A stretch of DNA of 64,000 nt from contig CAIJOB010000030.1 of the NCBI GenBank assembly GCA_903822175.1, positions 1-64,000 of the forward strand, given 5' to 3'. Shown here piece after piece: positions 47,329 through 56,346 of this stretch. Position numbers and translations under genes: made by a program. The notes under the pieces were generated by a model, which was not told the origin of the DNA, did no database searches, and saw only the letters and a list, made by a program, of their open reading frames with translations. The number at the start of each line of letters is the position of its first letter. Position 1 is the first letter of the stretch. The DNA comes from an uncultured Alphaproteobacteria bacterium (GTDB taxonomy: Bacteria > Pseudomonadota > Alphaproteobacteria > Caulobacterales > Caulobacteraceae).

Positions 47329-47348
47329 ATTACAGCCAATTAATTGGC
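47329..47348 (+). promoter_or_regulatory. motif shared by both receptor genes, copy 2
   Basis: ATTAC-N6-TTAATTGGC, containing the palindrome CCAATTAATTGG (47337-47348). It ends 47 bases before ATG 47396 of the second receptor. A seven-base-pair hairpin (47367-47385, CCAGGTC/GACCTGG) follows and touches the GGGGAG ribosome site, so this leader may have additional control. Confidence 0.6.
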
Positions 47349-47395
47349 CGACGGCGGGAGGCTGGTCCAGGTCTTCCTGACCTGGGGAGTTTCCA

Positions 47396-49447
47396 ATGAT
47401 TCTGATCTTTCTTGCCCAGGCTGCCGTATCGGCGGCCCAGATCCCGTCTGTCCCGTCTGCGCCGCCCGCCGCGCCGGCCCAAGCCGCCGCGGCCACAGAG
47501 GGCGTCACCCGCTACGACCCGTCGTTCTTCGCAGCCTATGCGCCTGGCAACGCCCAGGAGATGGTCAACCGGCTGCCCGGCTTCACGCTGGACGCGGGCT
47601 CCGGCGTACGCGGCTATGAGGGCGCGGCGGGCAATGTGCTGATCGACGGCCAGCGCCCCTCGTCCAAGACCGACACCATCGACCAGTTGCTCTACCGCAC
47701 CCCGGCCAGCGCGGTGGACCACATCGACGTCATCCGCGGCGGCGCGCCCGGGATCGACATGCAGGGCAAGACGGTGATCGCCAACGTGGTGCGCAAAGCC
47801 GGCGGCGCGTTCCACGGCCTGCTGGCCGCGCAGAGCACATCCCTAGGCGATGGGCGCGAATACTGGGCCGCGCGAGCGGAGGGCTCCGGCAAGCTCGGCC
47901 CCGGGACCTGGGAAGGCGGCCTGCTGATCGGCGAGGGCCAGGACGGCGGCCAGGGCGAAGGAACCTTCGCCACCACCGACCCTGCCCACAAGCCGCAGTC
48001 GGCGGGCCACATCCACGCCCAGGGCGAGGGCGCGACTTTCACGCTCAACGGCGCCGCCGAGGAGCCGCTCCTGGGCGGACGGCTGCGGGTCAACGGCCGG
48101 ATCAACAGTGGCCCCTACGACTCCAACGAGAGCGACACCTTCACCTCGCCCACCGTCCAGACCACCCGCGAGCACCAGGACGACGACTTTTTCCACTCCG
48201 AGTTTGGCGCCCGCTACACCCATGCGCTCGGCGGCAGGGCGAGCCTCGAGACGGTGCTGCTGCGGCAGGACAAGACCGAGCGCTACGCCGACAACTTCCA
48301 GGGTCCCGGCGACTCGCAGATTTTCCACCAGAACACCACCACCGCCGAGTCGATCGCCCGCGCCGTGCTGAAATTCCAGCAGACGCTGAAGCTCTCCTGG
48401 GAGCTGGGTGCGGAGGGCGCCGACAACACCTTTTCCAACCGCATCCGCTTTTCCGACAATGGGGCCGCTGTCGCTCTGCCCGCGGCCAATGTCGACGTGG
48501 AGGAAAAGCGCGGCGAGCTGTTCGGCAAGGTGGTCTGGCAGGCGCTGCCGACCGTCACCGTCGAGGGCGCGGTTCGCGAGGAGGGCTCCAATATCGCCTC
48601 GACCGGCGACGTGGTGCAGGAAAAGACCCTCTACTACACCAAGCCCCGGGCGCTGCTGACCTGGTCGCCGGACGCCGACACCCAGGTGCGCGTGCGGTTC
48701 GAACGCTCGGTCGGCCAACTGGACTTCGGCGCCTTCGTGGCCTCGACGTCGTTCTCGGCGGGCGTGGTGACGGTCGGCAATCCCAAGCTGGTGCCCGAGC
48801 AGGACCTGATCAGCGAGATCGCCTTCGAACGGCGCTTCTGGGGCCGCGGCTCGGTCGTGGTGACGCTGCGCCACACCGAGATCAGCCAGGCTGTGGACCG
48901 CGCGCCGATCTTCCAGCCCGATGGCTCGGCCTTCGACGCACCCGCCAACATCGGCGACGGCACAAAGGACGAGGAGGGAATCAACCTCACCGTCCCGCTG
49001 GACAAGCTGGGCATCAAGGGCGGCCGGTTCCTCGCCAACTCCACCTTCCGCCAGAGCCAGGTCATCGATCCGACCACCCACGCGCCGCGCGAGATCAGCG
49101 GCCTGCACCCCGTCGACTGGGATCTGCACTTCACCCAGGACCTGCCGGTCCGCCATATGACCTGGGGCGTCGACCTCTATGGCCAGCAGCGCGAACGCTA
49201 CTACCGGTTCAATGTCATCGAGACCCGCAAGTACGAGAGCCAGGTCGCCCCGTTCCTGGAGTGGAAACCCCGGCCCGACATTCAATGGCGCTTCGAAGTC
49301 GACAATTCGGTGAGCCGCTCATTCAAACGCTTCGACGACGTCTTCGGCGGCCCGCGCAACCTCTCGACGCTGGCGCTCCTCCAGGCGCGCAGCGAGCAGC
49401 CCAGCCGGGTGTTCTCCGTCCGCCTCCGCAAGCTGTTCGGCGTCTAG
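47396..49447 (+). CDS. TonB-dependent receptor-like outer membrane protein (copy 2)
   Basis: 683 residues with GGGGAG upstream. Architecture is the same as copy 1: signal segment (ILIFLAQAAVSAAQ), Pro/Ala linker, plug with MVNRLPGFTLDAGSGVRGYEG, GNVLIDGQRPSSK and HIDVIRGGAPGIDMQGKTVIANVV, then the barrel ending SVRLRKLFGV. Divergence is concentrated in the barrel middle (residues about 170-320), the likely ligand-facing loops, whereas plug and C-terminal strands are conserved. It ends with a four-base overlap against the convergent POT transporter gene. Confidence 0.88.
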   Translation: MILIFLAQAAVSAAQIPSVPSAPPAAPAQAAAATEGVTRYDPSFFAAYAPGNAQEMVNRLPGFTLDAGSGVRGYEGAAGNVLIDGQRPSSKTDTIDQLLYRTPASAVDHIDVIRGGAPGIDMQGKTVIANVVRKAGGAFHGLLAAQSTSLGDGREYWAARAEGSGKLGPGTWEGGLLIGEGQDGGQGEGTFATTDPAHKPQSAGHIHAQGEGATFTLNGAAEEPLLGGRLRVNGRINSGPYDSNESDTFTSPTVQTTREHQDDDFFHSEFGARYTHALGGRASLETVLLRQDKTERYADNFQGPGDSQIFHQNTTTAESIARAVLKFQQTLKLSWELGAEGADNTFSNRIRFSDNGAAVALPAANVDVEEKRGELFGKVVWQALPTVTVEGAVREEGSNIASTGDVVQEKTLYYTKPRALLTWSPDADTQVRVRFERSVGQLDFGAFVASTSFSAGVVTVGNPKLVPEQDLISEIAFERRFWGRGSVVVTLRHTEISQAVDRAPIFQPDGSAFDAPANIGDGTKDEEGINLTVPLDKLGIKGGRFLANSTFRQSQVIDPTTHAPREISGLHPVDWDLHFTQDLPVRHMTWGVDLYGQQRERYYRFNVIETRKYESQVAPFLEWKPRPDIQWRFEVDNSVSRSFKRFDDVFGGPRNLSTLALLQARSEQPSRVFSVRLRKLFGV

Positions 49448-51216
49448 GAACCCACCTCGCCGGCGCCGTGGGCGAGCTTCTTCAGCCACGGTGAGATGAC
49501 CAGCATCACCGCGCCGGCGCCCAGGCCCCAGAGGCCGATGACGCCGAACACGTGGCTGTAGGTGGCCAGAGACTTGCCGGCGTCGAGCACCTTGCCGCCG
49601 ATGGCCTCCGAGGCGGTCAGCTGGGCGATCTTGGCGGCGACAAACTGGGCCCCCGCGGTGCCCAGATACCAGCTGGCCATCAGGGTCGAGATCAGCAGCG
49701 GCGGGGCGAGCTTGGTCATCTGTGACAGGCCCACCGGCGAGACGCACATCTCGCCCGTCGTCTGCATCAGGTAGGCGATCGCCAGGAAGATCAGCGGGCT
49801 CTTGAAGTCCGGCCCGGCCAGCGTGCCGCCGAAGATGATCACGTAATAGCTGGCGCCGATCATCAAGAGGCCAACGCCGAACTTGAAGACCGGATTAGGG
49901 TCGCGGCCCATCTTGCCGAGCCAGGTCCACAGCGCCGCCATCACTGGGGCCAGGATCAGGATCCAGCCGGACTGGAAGGACTGTGCCTGGGCCGGCTTCA
50001 TCGCCTGATCGGCGTAGAGGTGCAGGTTGACGTTGCGCTCGGCGAACAGGCCCAGCGACGAGCCGCCCTGCTCATAAAGCGCCCAGAACACCACCGAGGC
50101 CAGGATCAGCACGATGGCCAGGATCAGCCGCTCGCGCTCGACCTTGTTGGCCTTGGCGGCCATGTACCAGGCGAGGTACGCGAGCGTCAGGATCGCCCCG
50201 CCGCCCAACACAACGCTGACCCAGAAGAAGCTCTGGACCAGCACCCAGACCACGCCGACCGCTGCGATGCCGCCCAGATAGATCAGCCACTCGGTGCTTA
50301 GCGGACCGGCCACGGGCTTGGCCAGCGCCACCGGGTCCGGCGGCTCGCCCTTGCCCTCCAGCATGGGCTTACCCAGCACAAAGACGATCCAGCCCAGCGC
50401 CATGCCGACGCCCGCCGCGCCGAAACCCGCCCACCAGCCGATGGTCTGGCCCAGCCACCCGCAGGTGATCGAGGCCAGGAACGAGCCCAGGTTGATGCCG
50501 AAATAGTAGAGGGTGAAGCCGGGGTCGCGCCTGGGATCGTCCTGCGGATAGAGCTGTCCGACGATGGCGGCGATGTTGGCCTTCAGGAAGCCGACGCCGA
50601 CGATGATCAGGCCCAGCGCCACGAACAGGATGTTCTTGAACAGCGGATCCTGCTGCTGGACCGAGAGCTGATAGTCGCCCTTGGCGACGTGCGCCGGCAG
50701 GGGCGCCGTGGCCGGCAGGCCCTTGATGTCCAGGCCGCCGTCAGGCGCCGGCGCATAGGCGTAGGCCTGGCCGCCGACCAAGAGCTTCACGTCGCGGCTA
50801 TCCGCCCGGCCGGTCACCTGGAAGTCGTAGTGGGCGCCCTGATAGGTCAGCACCTGGACCGCGGGCTTCCCCTCAAAGGCCATGGTGAAATGCCCGGCCA
50901 CCAGCAGCAGCGCCCCAAAGGCCACCGCCTTGCGCGCGCCCAGATAGCGGTCAGCCAGCACGCCCCCGATCACCGGCACCAGATACACGAGCGAGGTGTA
51001 GGCGCCGTAGTTGGCGGCCGCGGTCTTGTCGTCGAACAGATAGTGCTGGGTCAGGTAGAAGATCAGCAGGCCGCGCATGCCGTAGTAGGAAAACCGCTCC
51101 CACATCTCGGCGAAGAACAGGATGCGCAGGCCGCGCGGATGCTGGCGCAGCTGCAGGATGACCGGGACCGAGGTCGCCACGGCGACAACCAGGCCGGCGA
51201 CCAGAACGATATCCAT
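49444..51216 (-). CDS. POT family proton-coupled peptide transporter
   Basis: 590 residues. Motif ExxERFxYYG is present as EMWERFSYYGMRGLL (about residue 38), then VPVIGGVLADRYLGARKA, GVGFLKANIAAIVGQLY and FTLYYFGINLGSFLA (the FYxxINxG signature). About 14 helices are expected. A roughly 75-residue insertion (about residues 115-190, soluble and rich in Gly and Asp) between helices 4 and 5 is periplasmic or interdomain and longer than usual. It imports di- and tripeptides with protons at the inner membrane, a fitting inner partner for the two receptors. Confidence 0.93.
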   Translation of the reverse strand: MDIVLVAGLVVAVATSVPVILQLRQHPRGLRILFFAEMWERFSYYGMRGLLIFYLTQHYLFDDKTAAANYGAYTSLVYLVPVIGGVLADRYLGARKAVAFGALLLVAGHFTMAFEGKPAVQVLTYQGAHYDFQVTGRADSRDVKLLVGGQAYAYAPAPDGGLDIKGLPATAPLPAHVAKGDYQLSVQQQDPLFKNILFVALGLIIVGVGFLKANIAAIVGQLYPQDDPRRDPGFTLYYFGINLGSFLASITCGWLGQTIGWWAGFGAAGVGMALGWIVFVLGKPMLEGKGEPPDPVALAKPVAGPLSTEWLIYLGGIAAVGVVWVLVQSFFWVSVVLGGGAILTLAYLAWYMAAKANKVERERLILAIVLILASVVFWALYEQGGSSLGLFAERNVNLHLYADQAMKPAQAQSFQSGWILILAPVMAALWTWLGKMGRDPNPVFKFGVGLLMIGASYYVIIFGGTLAGPDFKSPLIFLAIAYLMQTTGEMCVSPVGLSQMTKLAPPLLISTLMASWYLGTAGAQFVAAKIAQLTASEAIGGKVLDAGKSLATYSHVFGVIGLWGLGAGAVMLVISPWLKKLAHGAGEVGS

Positions 51217-51389
51217 AAAGCGAAACCCCGGCCCTAACGCGGACGCGCCGCACCCCCCGACGCGCGCGTCGTCATGATTGTGATCGAGAAGATCATCTAG
51301 ACCCCCTCAGCACAAGCGAACCGCCACCCTATCTGGAGCGGGAGCCTCGGGCCCAGCCCGAGCGTTCAAAGCCTTCGAAGGAGTCCGCC

Positions 51390-51932
51390 ATGAAGCTGCC
51401 CGGTCCCGACCACCCGATCACGCTCACGCCCGCCACCCAGCGCTGGCGCGCCAGGTTCGCCGGCCATGTGATCGCCGACAGTACCGCCGCGATCATCCTG
51501 CAGGAGGCCAGCTATCCGCCGGTGGTCTATTTCCCGCGGGCCGACGTCGAGATGGGCTTCATGAGCCGCACCGACCGCTCGACCCACTGCCCCTACAAGG
51601 GCGACGCCAGCTACTACACCGTGCTGATGGACGGCCAGTTCGCCGAGAATTCGGTCTGGACCTATGAGCTGCCCTACCCCGCCATGGAGGCGATCGCCGA
51701 GCGGCTGGCCTTCTACCCCGACAAGATCGAGGTCTATGCGGTCGACGACGCGGCGGCCGACCCGCAACCGCCCGAGGCCCCGCATGGCCGCCGCGAGTCG
51801 GTGGGCGAAGATTTCGCCATCACCGTCGACAACGTGGTGCAGCACACCGACTCAGGCTCCGGCGCCTCGCAGAAAGAGCATTGGCCGGCCAATGTCAGCC
51901 AGCCCGGTTCCCCCGACGAAAACCTGCGCTAG
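51390..51932 (+). CDS. DUF427 domain protein
   Basis: 180 residues with AAGGAG upstream. The DUF427 beta-fold is readable: RWRARFAGHVIADSTAA, VVYFPRADVEM, DRSTHCPYKGDASYYTV and YPAMEAIAERLAFYPDKIEVYA. The invariant Cys-Pro-Tyr-Lys-Gly in the centre is intact. The C-terminal 40 residues are a disordered tail. DUF427 proteins are small cytosolic enzymes or binders with no firmly known substrate. Confidence 0.92.
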   Translation: MKLPGPDHPITLTPATQRWRARFAGHVIADSTAAIILQEASYPPVVYFPRADVEMGFMSRTDRSTHCPYKGDASYYTVLMDGQFAENSVWTYELPYPAMEAIAERLAFYPDKIEVYAVDDAAADPQPPEAPHGRRESVGEDFAITVDNVVQHTDSGSGASQKEHWPANVSQPGSPDENLR

Positions 51933-51944
51933 GGCGCCGAGCCA

Positions 51945-51967
51945 CCTCCCCCGCAAGGCGGGAGAGG
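51945..51967. repeat. imperfect GC hairpin between DUF427 and gshA
   Basis: CCTCCCCCGC pairs with GCGGGAGAGG with one mismatch, then continues into GAGGAACT, the same sequence that follows the hairpin core in the 58500 palindrome. It lies between convergent stops and may also serve as terminator. Confidence 0.6.
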
Positions 51968-51977
51968 AACTGGGCGC

Positions 51978-53333
51978 TCAGTAGGCGAAGCTTTCGAAGA
52001 CCTTGCCGGCGTCGCCCTGCCAAGGGCCGTTGTAGAGCTCCAGCAGGCGTTCTGCCGGCGTGATCCCGCTGGCGGCGATCTCGTCCAGCTCGGCCAGGTA
52101 GCCGCTCTCGTCCACCAGCCCGCCGGAGAGGCGGTTGCGGCGCTTGAGGCCTTCGCGGGCGATGGCCAGCATGTCCTTGGCGACGTCCTGCACCGTGCGC
52201 CCGGCGATCTGCGCCCTCAGGCCTACGCGGGCCACGTCGGCGCGCAGGCGCTCGTGGTCCTCGATTTTCCAGTCCTTGCAGAGGTCCCAGGCGGCAGCCA
52301 AGGCGGCGCTGTCGTAGAAGATGCCCATCCACAGCGCCGGCAGGGCGCAGAGCCGGCTCCAGGGGCCGGAGTCGGCGCCGCGCATCTCCAGATATTGTTT
52401 CAGGCGCACTTCCGGGAAGATCGTCGTGGTGTGGTCGGCCCAGTCCTTGATCGTCGGCTTTTCGCCCGGCAGGTCGGCCAGCTTGCCGTCCATGAAGTCG
52501 CGGAAGGAGCGGCCGGCCAGATCGACATAGCGGTCGCCGCGCTTGGCGAAATACATCGGCACGTCGAGCGCATACTTCGCGTAAGTCTCGAAGCCGAAGC
52601 CGTCCTTGAACACGAAGTCCAGCATGCCGGTGCGGTCGGGATCGGTGTCGGTCCAGACGTTGGCGCGGGCCGAGACGAAGCCTGACGGCTTGCCCTCGAT
52701 GAACGGCGAATTGGCAAACAGCGCCGTGCAGATCGGCTGCAGGGCGAGGCTGGTGCGGAACTTCGCCACCATGTCGGCCTCGGAGCCGAAGTCGAGGTTG
52801 GCCTGCACGGTGCAGGTGCGGAACATCATATCGAGGCCCAGGCCGCCGACCTTGGGCATGTAGTCGCGCATGATCTTGTAGCGGCCCTTGGGCATGACCG
52901 GGACCTGATCGCGCCGCCAGATCGGCGAGAAGCCCAGGCCCAGGAAGCCGATGCCGAGCTCGTCAGCGACGACCTTCACCTCCTGCAGGTGCTGGCCGGT
53001 CTCCTCGCAGATGTCGTGGATGGTCTCCAGCGGCGCGCCGGAAAGCTCGAACTGGCCGCCGGGCTCCAGGCTCACATTGGCCTTGCCGCGCTCCAGGGCG
53101 ATGACATTGCCCGCCTCCAGCACCGGCTCCCAGCCGAAGCGGGTCAGGCCGTCGAGCAGGGCTTTGATGCCGTTCGGCTCATAGGGAACCGGCGTGTGGG
53201 TTCCCAGATGAAAGACGAACTTCTCGTGCTCGGCGCCCACGCGCCACTGGTCCTTGGGCTTGGAGCCCACGTCGAACCAGGCGACCAGGTCTTCGAACGT
53301 CAGGGGACGGTCGTCCGTGGCGGTCTCGGCCAT
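51978..53333 (-). CDS. gshA: glutamate-cysteine ligase
   Basis: 451 residues from ATG 53333. It is the plant/alphaproteobacterial-type GCS2 ligase: RVGAEHEKFVFHLGTHTPVPY at the start, FELSGAPLETIHD, LGLGFSPIWRRDQVPVMPKGRY, FRTCTVQANLDFGSEADMV and LEMRGADSGP. It joins glutamate and cysteine with ATP, the first step of glutathione synthesis. Cys residues that regulate the plant enzyme are not obvious. It is followed by a hairpin shared with DUF427. Confidence 0.96.
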   Translation of the reverse strand: MAETATDDRPLTFEDLVAWFDVGSKPKDQWRVGAEHEKFVFHLGTHTPVPYEPNGIKALLDGLTRFGWEPVLEAGNVIALERGKANVSLEPGGQFELSGAPLETIHDICEETGQHLQEVKVVADELGIGFLGLGFSPIWRRDQVPVMPKGRYKIMRDYMPKVGGLGLDMMFRTCTVQANLDFGSEADMVAKFRTSLALQPICTALFANSPFIEGKPSGFVSARANVWTDTDPDRTGMLDFVFKDGFGFETYAKYALDVPMYFAKRGDRYVDLAGRSFRDFMDGKLADLPGEKPTIKDWADHTTTIFPEVRLKQYLEMRGADSGPWSRLCALPALWMGIFYDSAALAAAWDLCKDWKIEDHERLRADVARVGLRAQIAGRTVQDVAKDMLAIAREGLKRRNRLSGGLVDESGYLAELDEIAASGITPAERLLELYNGPWQGDAGKVFESFAY

Positions 53334-53420
53334 GCGTATCGTTTCCCATCCCAACCGGGACCGCGTGATGCAGCGGTGCTCTTTACGTTGACGGAATAGG
53401 TGGGCGCAATCGGGCGAAGC

Positions 53421-54155
53421 TCAAGGGGCGCCCTTGAGGGTCCAATCGCCGAGCGCCGCCTGCCAGAGCGTCAGGGCGCTGATCGCGGCGGTGTCGGCCC
53501 TGAGGATCCGGGGCCCGAGCGAGGCCGGGACCGCATAGGGCAACGCCCGCAGGGTCTCGCGTTCCTTCGGCGAAAACCCGCCTTCCGGCCCGATCAGGAT
53601 CGCCCAGGGTCCGGCCGCCTGGCCCTTCAGCGCATCGTTGACCGGCGCCGCGTCACCCGCCTCGTCGCAGAACAGCAGGCGACGGCCCGCGTCCCAAGTC
53701 TTCAGCAGGGCCGCAAGCTTCTGAGGCTCGGCGACCCCAGGCACATCCAGTCGTCCGGTCTGTTCGGCCGCCTCGGTGGCGATGGCGGTCAGCCGCTCGA
53801 CCCGGGCGCGGTCGGCGTTGGTGCGCTCCGTGACGATGGGCAGGACGCGCCGCGCGCCAAGCTCGGCGGCCTTCTCGACGATGGTCTCCAACCGGCTGCG
53901 TTTCACCAGCGCGATGATCAGATCGAGGTCGGGCCCCACCGCCTGCGCCCGGATCAGCGCCTCGGCCCGCAGGCCCACCGCCCGCTTGGTCACCACAGTG
54001 ATCGTCGCCCGCCATTCGCCGTCGCGGCCGTTGAACAGCGCCACCTCGTCGCCGACGCCCTGACGCATCACCGAGGCCAGGTAGTGGCTCTGGCCATGGT
54101 CCAGCGCCAGCTCGGCGCCGGCGGCAAGATCGTGCGGAATGAACAGGCGGATCAT
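53421..54155 (-). CDS. rsmE: 16S rRNA m3U1498 methyltransferase
   Basis: 244 residues. RsmE uses SAM to methylate U1498 in 16S rRNA. SPOUT fold: N-terminal PUA-like part (LDHGQSHYLASVMRQGVGDEVALFNG) and the trefoil-knot end WAILIGPEGGFSPKERETLRAL and LGPRILRADTAAISALTLWQ. It is divergent from ppk2 with 47 bases between starts and sits upstream of gshA on the same strand, 87 bases away. Confidence 0.95.
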   Translation of the reverse strand: MIRLFIPHDLAAGAELALDHGQSHYLASVMRQGVGDEVALFNGRDGEWRATITVVTKRAVGLRAEALIRAQAVGPDLDLIIALVKRSRLETIVEKAAELGARRVLPIVTERTNADRARVERLTAIATEAAEQTGRLDVPGVAEPQKLAALLKTWDAGRRLLFCDEAGDAAPVNDALKGQAAGPWAILIGPEGGFSPKERETLRALPYAVPASLGPRILRADTAAISALTLWQAALGDWTLKGAP

Positions 54156-54202
54156 TGAGCCGTTGTAGCCCCCGGGGCTTCATCGGGACTAGGGTTCAAG
54201 AC

Positions 54203-54964
54203 ATGGCGAAAGACCAAGACTACGAGCGCGAGCTGGAAAGCCTGCAGGCGGCCCTGGTGCGGTTCCAGATCGCGGCGATCAAATCCGGCGAGAAGAGCCT
54301 GGTGATCTTCGAGGGCCGCGATGCCGCGGGCAAGGACGGGGCGATCAAGCGGATCACCGAGCATCTGTCGGTGCGCAACACCCGCGCCATCGCGCTCCCC
54401 AAGCCCACCGACCGCGAGCGGTCGCAGTGGTACTTCCAGCGCTACGCCAAACACCTGCCCGGCGCCGGCGAGTTCGTGCTGTTCAACCGCTCCTGGTACA
54501 ACCGCGCCGGCGTCGAGCCGGTGATGGGCTTCTGCACCGAGGACGAGCACGAGACTTTCCTGCGCGACACGCCGGGGTTCGAGGCGATGCTGGTCGGCTC
54601 CGGCCTCAAGGTCATCAAGCTGTGGCTCGACATCTCCCGCAAGGAGCAGGCCGAGCGTCTGAAGGCGCGCAAGACCGATCCCTTGAAGGCGCTGAAGGTC
54701 AGCCCGCTGGACGGCGTCGCCCAGGAGAAGTGGGACGACTACACCGAGGCCCGCGACCAGATGCTGAGGCGCACCCACACCAAGGAAGCGCCCTGGATCA
54801 TCGTGCGCACCGACCACAAGAAGAAGGCCCGGCTCAACACCATGCGCTACCTCCTGAAGGAGCTCGCGCCGAAAACCATCGCCAAGGACGTGGAAAAGCC
54901 CGACCCCAAGGTGGTCTTCGAGTTCGAGACCGACGCCCTCACCGATGGACGCCTGGAACGCTGA
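54203..54964 (+). CDS. ppk2: polyphosphate kinase 2
   Basis: 253 residues from ATG 54203. Walker A is VIFEGRDAAGKDGAIKRI, Walker B/lid segments are VLFNRSWYNRAGVEPVMGF and LWLDISRKEQAERLKAR, with SPLDGVAQEKWDDYTEARDQML downstream, all typical of class I single-domain PPK2. Such enzymes transfer phosphate between polyphosphate and nucleotides (GDP or ADP). No promoter element is clear; the adjacent 170 bases before ycaQ are AT-rich. Confidence 0.95.
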   Translation: MAKDQDYERELESLQAALVRFQIAAIKSGEKSLVIFEGRDAAGKDGAIKRITEHLSVRNTRAIALPKPTDRERSQWYFQRYAKHLPGAGEFVLFNRSWYNRAGVEPVMGFCTEDEHETFLRDTPGFEAMLVGSGLKVIKLWLDISRKEQAERLKARKTDPLKALKVSPLDGVAQEKWDDYTEARDQMLRRTHTKEAPWIIVRTDHKKKARLNTMRYLLKELAPKTIAKDVEKPDPKVVFEFETDALTDGRLER

Positions 54965-55078
54965 CGCTGGAAGCGCCCTTAAAATCAAAACCAGTGTTAG
55001 ATCAGCCTCAATTCTTAATTTGTTCTTACTAACAAGGCGGAAGAGGTTACGCCGTTAACCATTCTTAAACGGACTCTT

Positions 55079-55093
55079 GTTCTTTCTTTGTTC
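55079..55093 (+). promoter_or_regulatory. LexA (SOS) box upstream of the YcaQ-like gene
   Basis: GTTC, seven bases (TTTCTTT), GTTC. This equals the alphaproteobacterial LexA box GTTC-N7-GTTC, 48 bases before the start codon at 55141. Placement overlaps a likely promoter region, so repression by LexA and induction by DNA damage are expected. Confidence 0.72.
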
Positions 55094-55140
55094 GATCCGC
55101 TAGGCTCCTTTTGGCGACTCGGGAATGGAGCGGCGGACGG

Positions 55141-56346
55141 ATGCCTAACGATAAACTGACCGCCGGCGAGGCTCGCCGCATCGCGCTGGCGGCCCAGGGG
55201 TTCGCCACGCCCCGGCCCACTGGGCCGGTGACCAAGCGCCAGCTCGTCAAGCTGATCGAGCGGTTGGGCGTGGTGCAGATCGATAGCGTCAATGTGGTCA
55301 GCCGCACCCACTACCTGCCGGCCTTTTCCAGGTTAGGCGCCTATCCGCGCGAGATGTTGGAAGAGGTCGCCTGGGCGAAGAAGCGGCCGCTGTTCGAGTA
55401 CTGGGCGCATGAGGCATCCCTGCTGCCGCTGACCAGCCAGCCGCTGTTCCGCTGGCGCATGCAGGACGCGCGGGACGGTGTCGGCCTCTGGAAAGGCGTC
55501 GCGCGCTTCCGGCGCGAGAACGCCGACTTCGTGGAGAAGGTGCTGGAGACCATTCGCACGCGCGGGCCGATGTCGGCCTCGGAGCTGGAGATCGGCCAGA
55601 AGGGCGTCGGCGGCTGGTGGGGCTGGAGCCACGCCAAGAGCGCGGTGGAGGGCCTGTTCTGGACCGGCGAGCTGACCACCGCCACGCGGCGCGGGACCTT
55701 CGAGCGGGTCTACGGCCTGCCGGAAAAAGTGCTGCCCCGCGCCATCGTCGAGGCCCCAACGCCCAGCCGCGAGGACGCCCACCACGCCCTGTTGCGCATC
55801 GCCATCGCCGCCATGGGCATCGCGACGGGCAAGGACCTGCGGGACTATTTCCGCATGCCGGTCGAGGGCTTCAAGGATCGCGTCGCAGAACTGGTCGAGG
55901 ACGGCAGTCTAGTCCCGGTGACCGTGAAGGGCTGGCGCGACCAGGCCTACCTAGACCCCGCCGCCAAGCGTCCGCGCCGCGTCGCCGCCCAGGCCCTGCT
56001 CTCGCCCTTCGACAACCTGATCTGGTTCCGCGAACGCACCGAGCGGATGTTCGGCGTCCGCTACCGGATCGAGATCTACACGCCCGCCGAAGAGCGCACC
56101 CACGGCTACTACGTCCTGCCGTTCCTGGAGGGCGACGCGCTGACCGCCAAGGTCGACCTGAAGAGCGACCGCAAGGCCGGCGTCCTGATCGTCCAGGCCA
56201 GCCACGCCGAGCCCTGGGCGTCCGACGCGACGCCGGTGCGGTTAGCGCAGGAGCTGAAGCTGATGGCCGGATGGCTCGGGCTGTCGAGCGTGCGCGTGGA
56301 GAAGAAGGGCGACCTTTCAGCCGCCCTCTCCGCCGCCGTCGGCTAG
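55141..56346 (+). CDS. ycaQ: YcaQ/AlkX-type winged-helix DNA glycosylase
   Basis: 401 residues from ATG 55141 with GGAG upstream. It matches the HTH_42/YcaQ family (AlkZ/AlkX): LTAGEARRIALAAQGF, then LGVVQIDSVNVVSRTHYLPAF, where the catalytic motif reads Gln-Ile-Asp (QID), the YcaQ/AlkX variant rather than the Gln-x-Gln of AlkZ. Further: FEYWAHEASLLP, AQALLSPFDNLIWFRERTERMF and GYYVLPFLEGDALTAKVDLK. YcaQ removes alkylated bases and unhooks DNA interstrand crosslinks. The LexA box upstream is consistent with damage induction. Confidence 0.93.
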   Translation: MPNDKLTAGEARRIALAAQGFATPRPTGPVTKRQLVKLIERLGVVQIDSVNVVSRTHYLPAFSRLGAYPREMLEEVAWAKKRPLFEYWAHEASLLPLTSQPLFRWRMQDARDGVGLWKGVARFRRENADFVEKVLETIRTRGPMSASELEIGQKGVGGWWGWSHAKSAVEGLFWTGELTTATRRGTFERVYGLPEKVLPRAIVEAPTPSREDAHHALLRIAIAAMGIATGKDLRDYFRMPVEGFKDRVAELVEDGSLVPVTVKGWRDQAYLDPAAKRPRRVAAQALLSPFDNLIWFRERTERMFGVRYRIEIYTPAEERTHGYYVLPFLEGDALTAKVDLKSDRKAGVLIVQASHAEPWASDATPVRLAQELKLMAGWLGLSSVRVEKKGDLSAALSAAVG

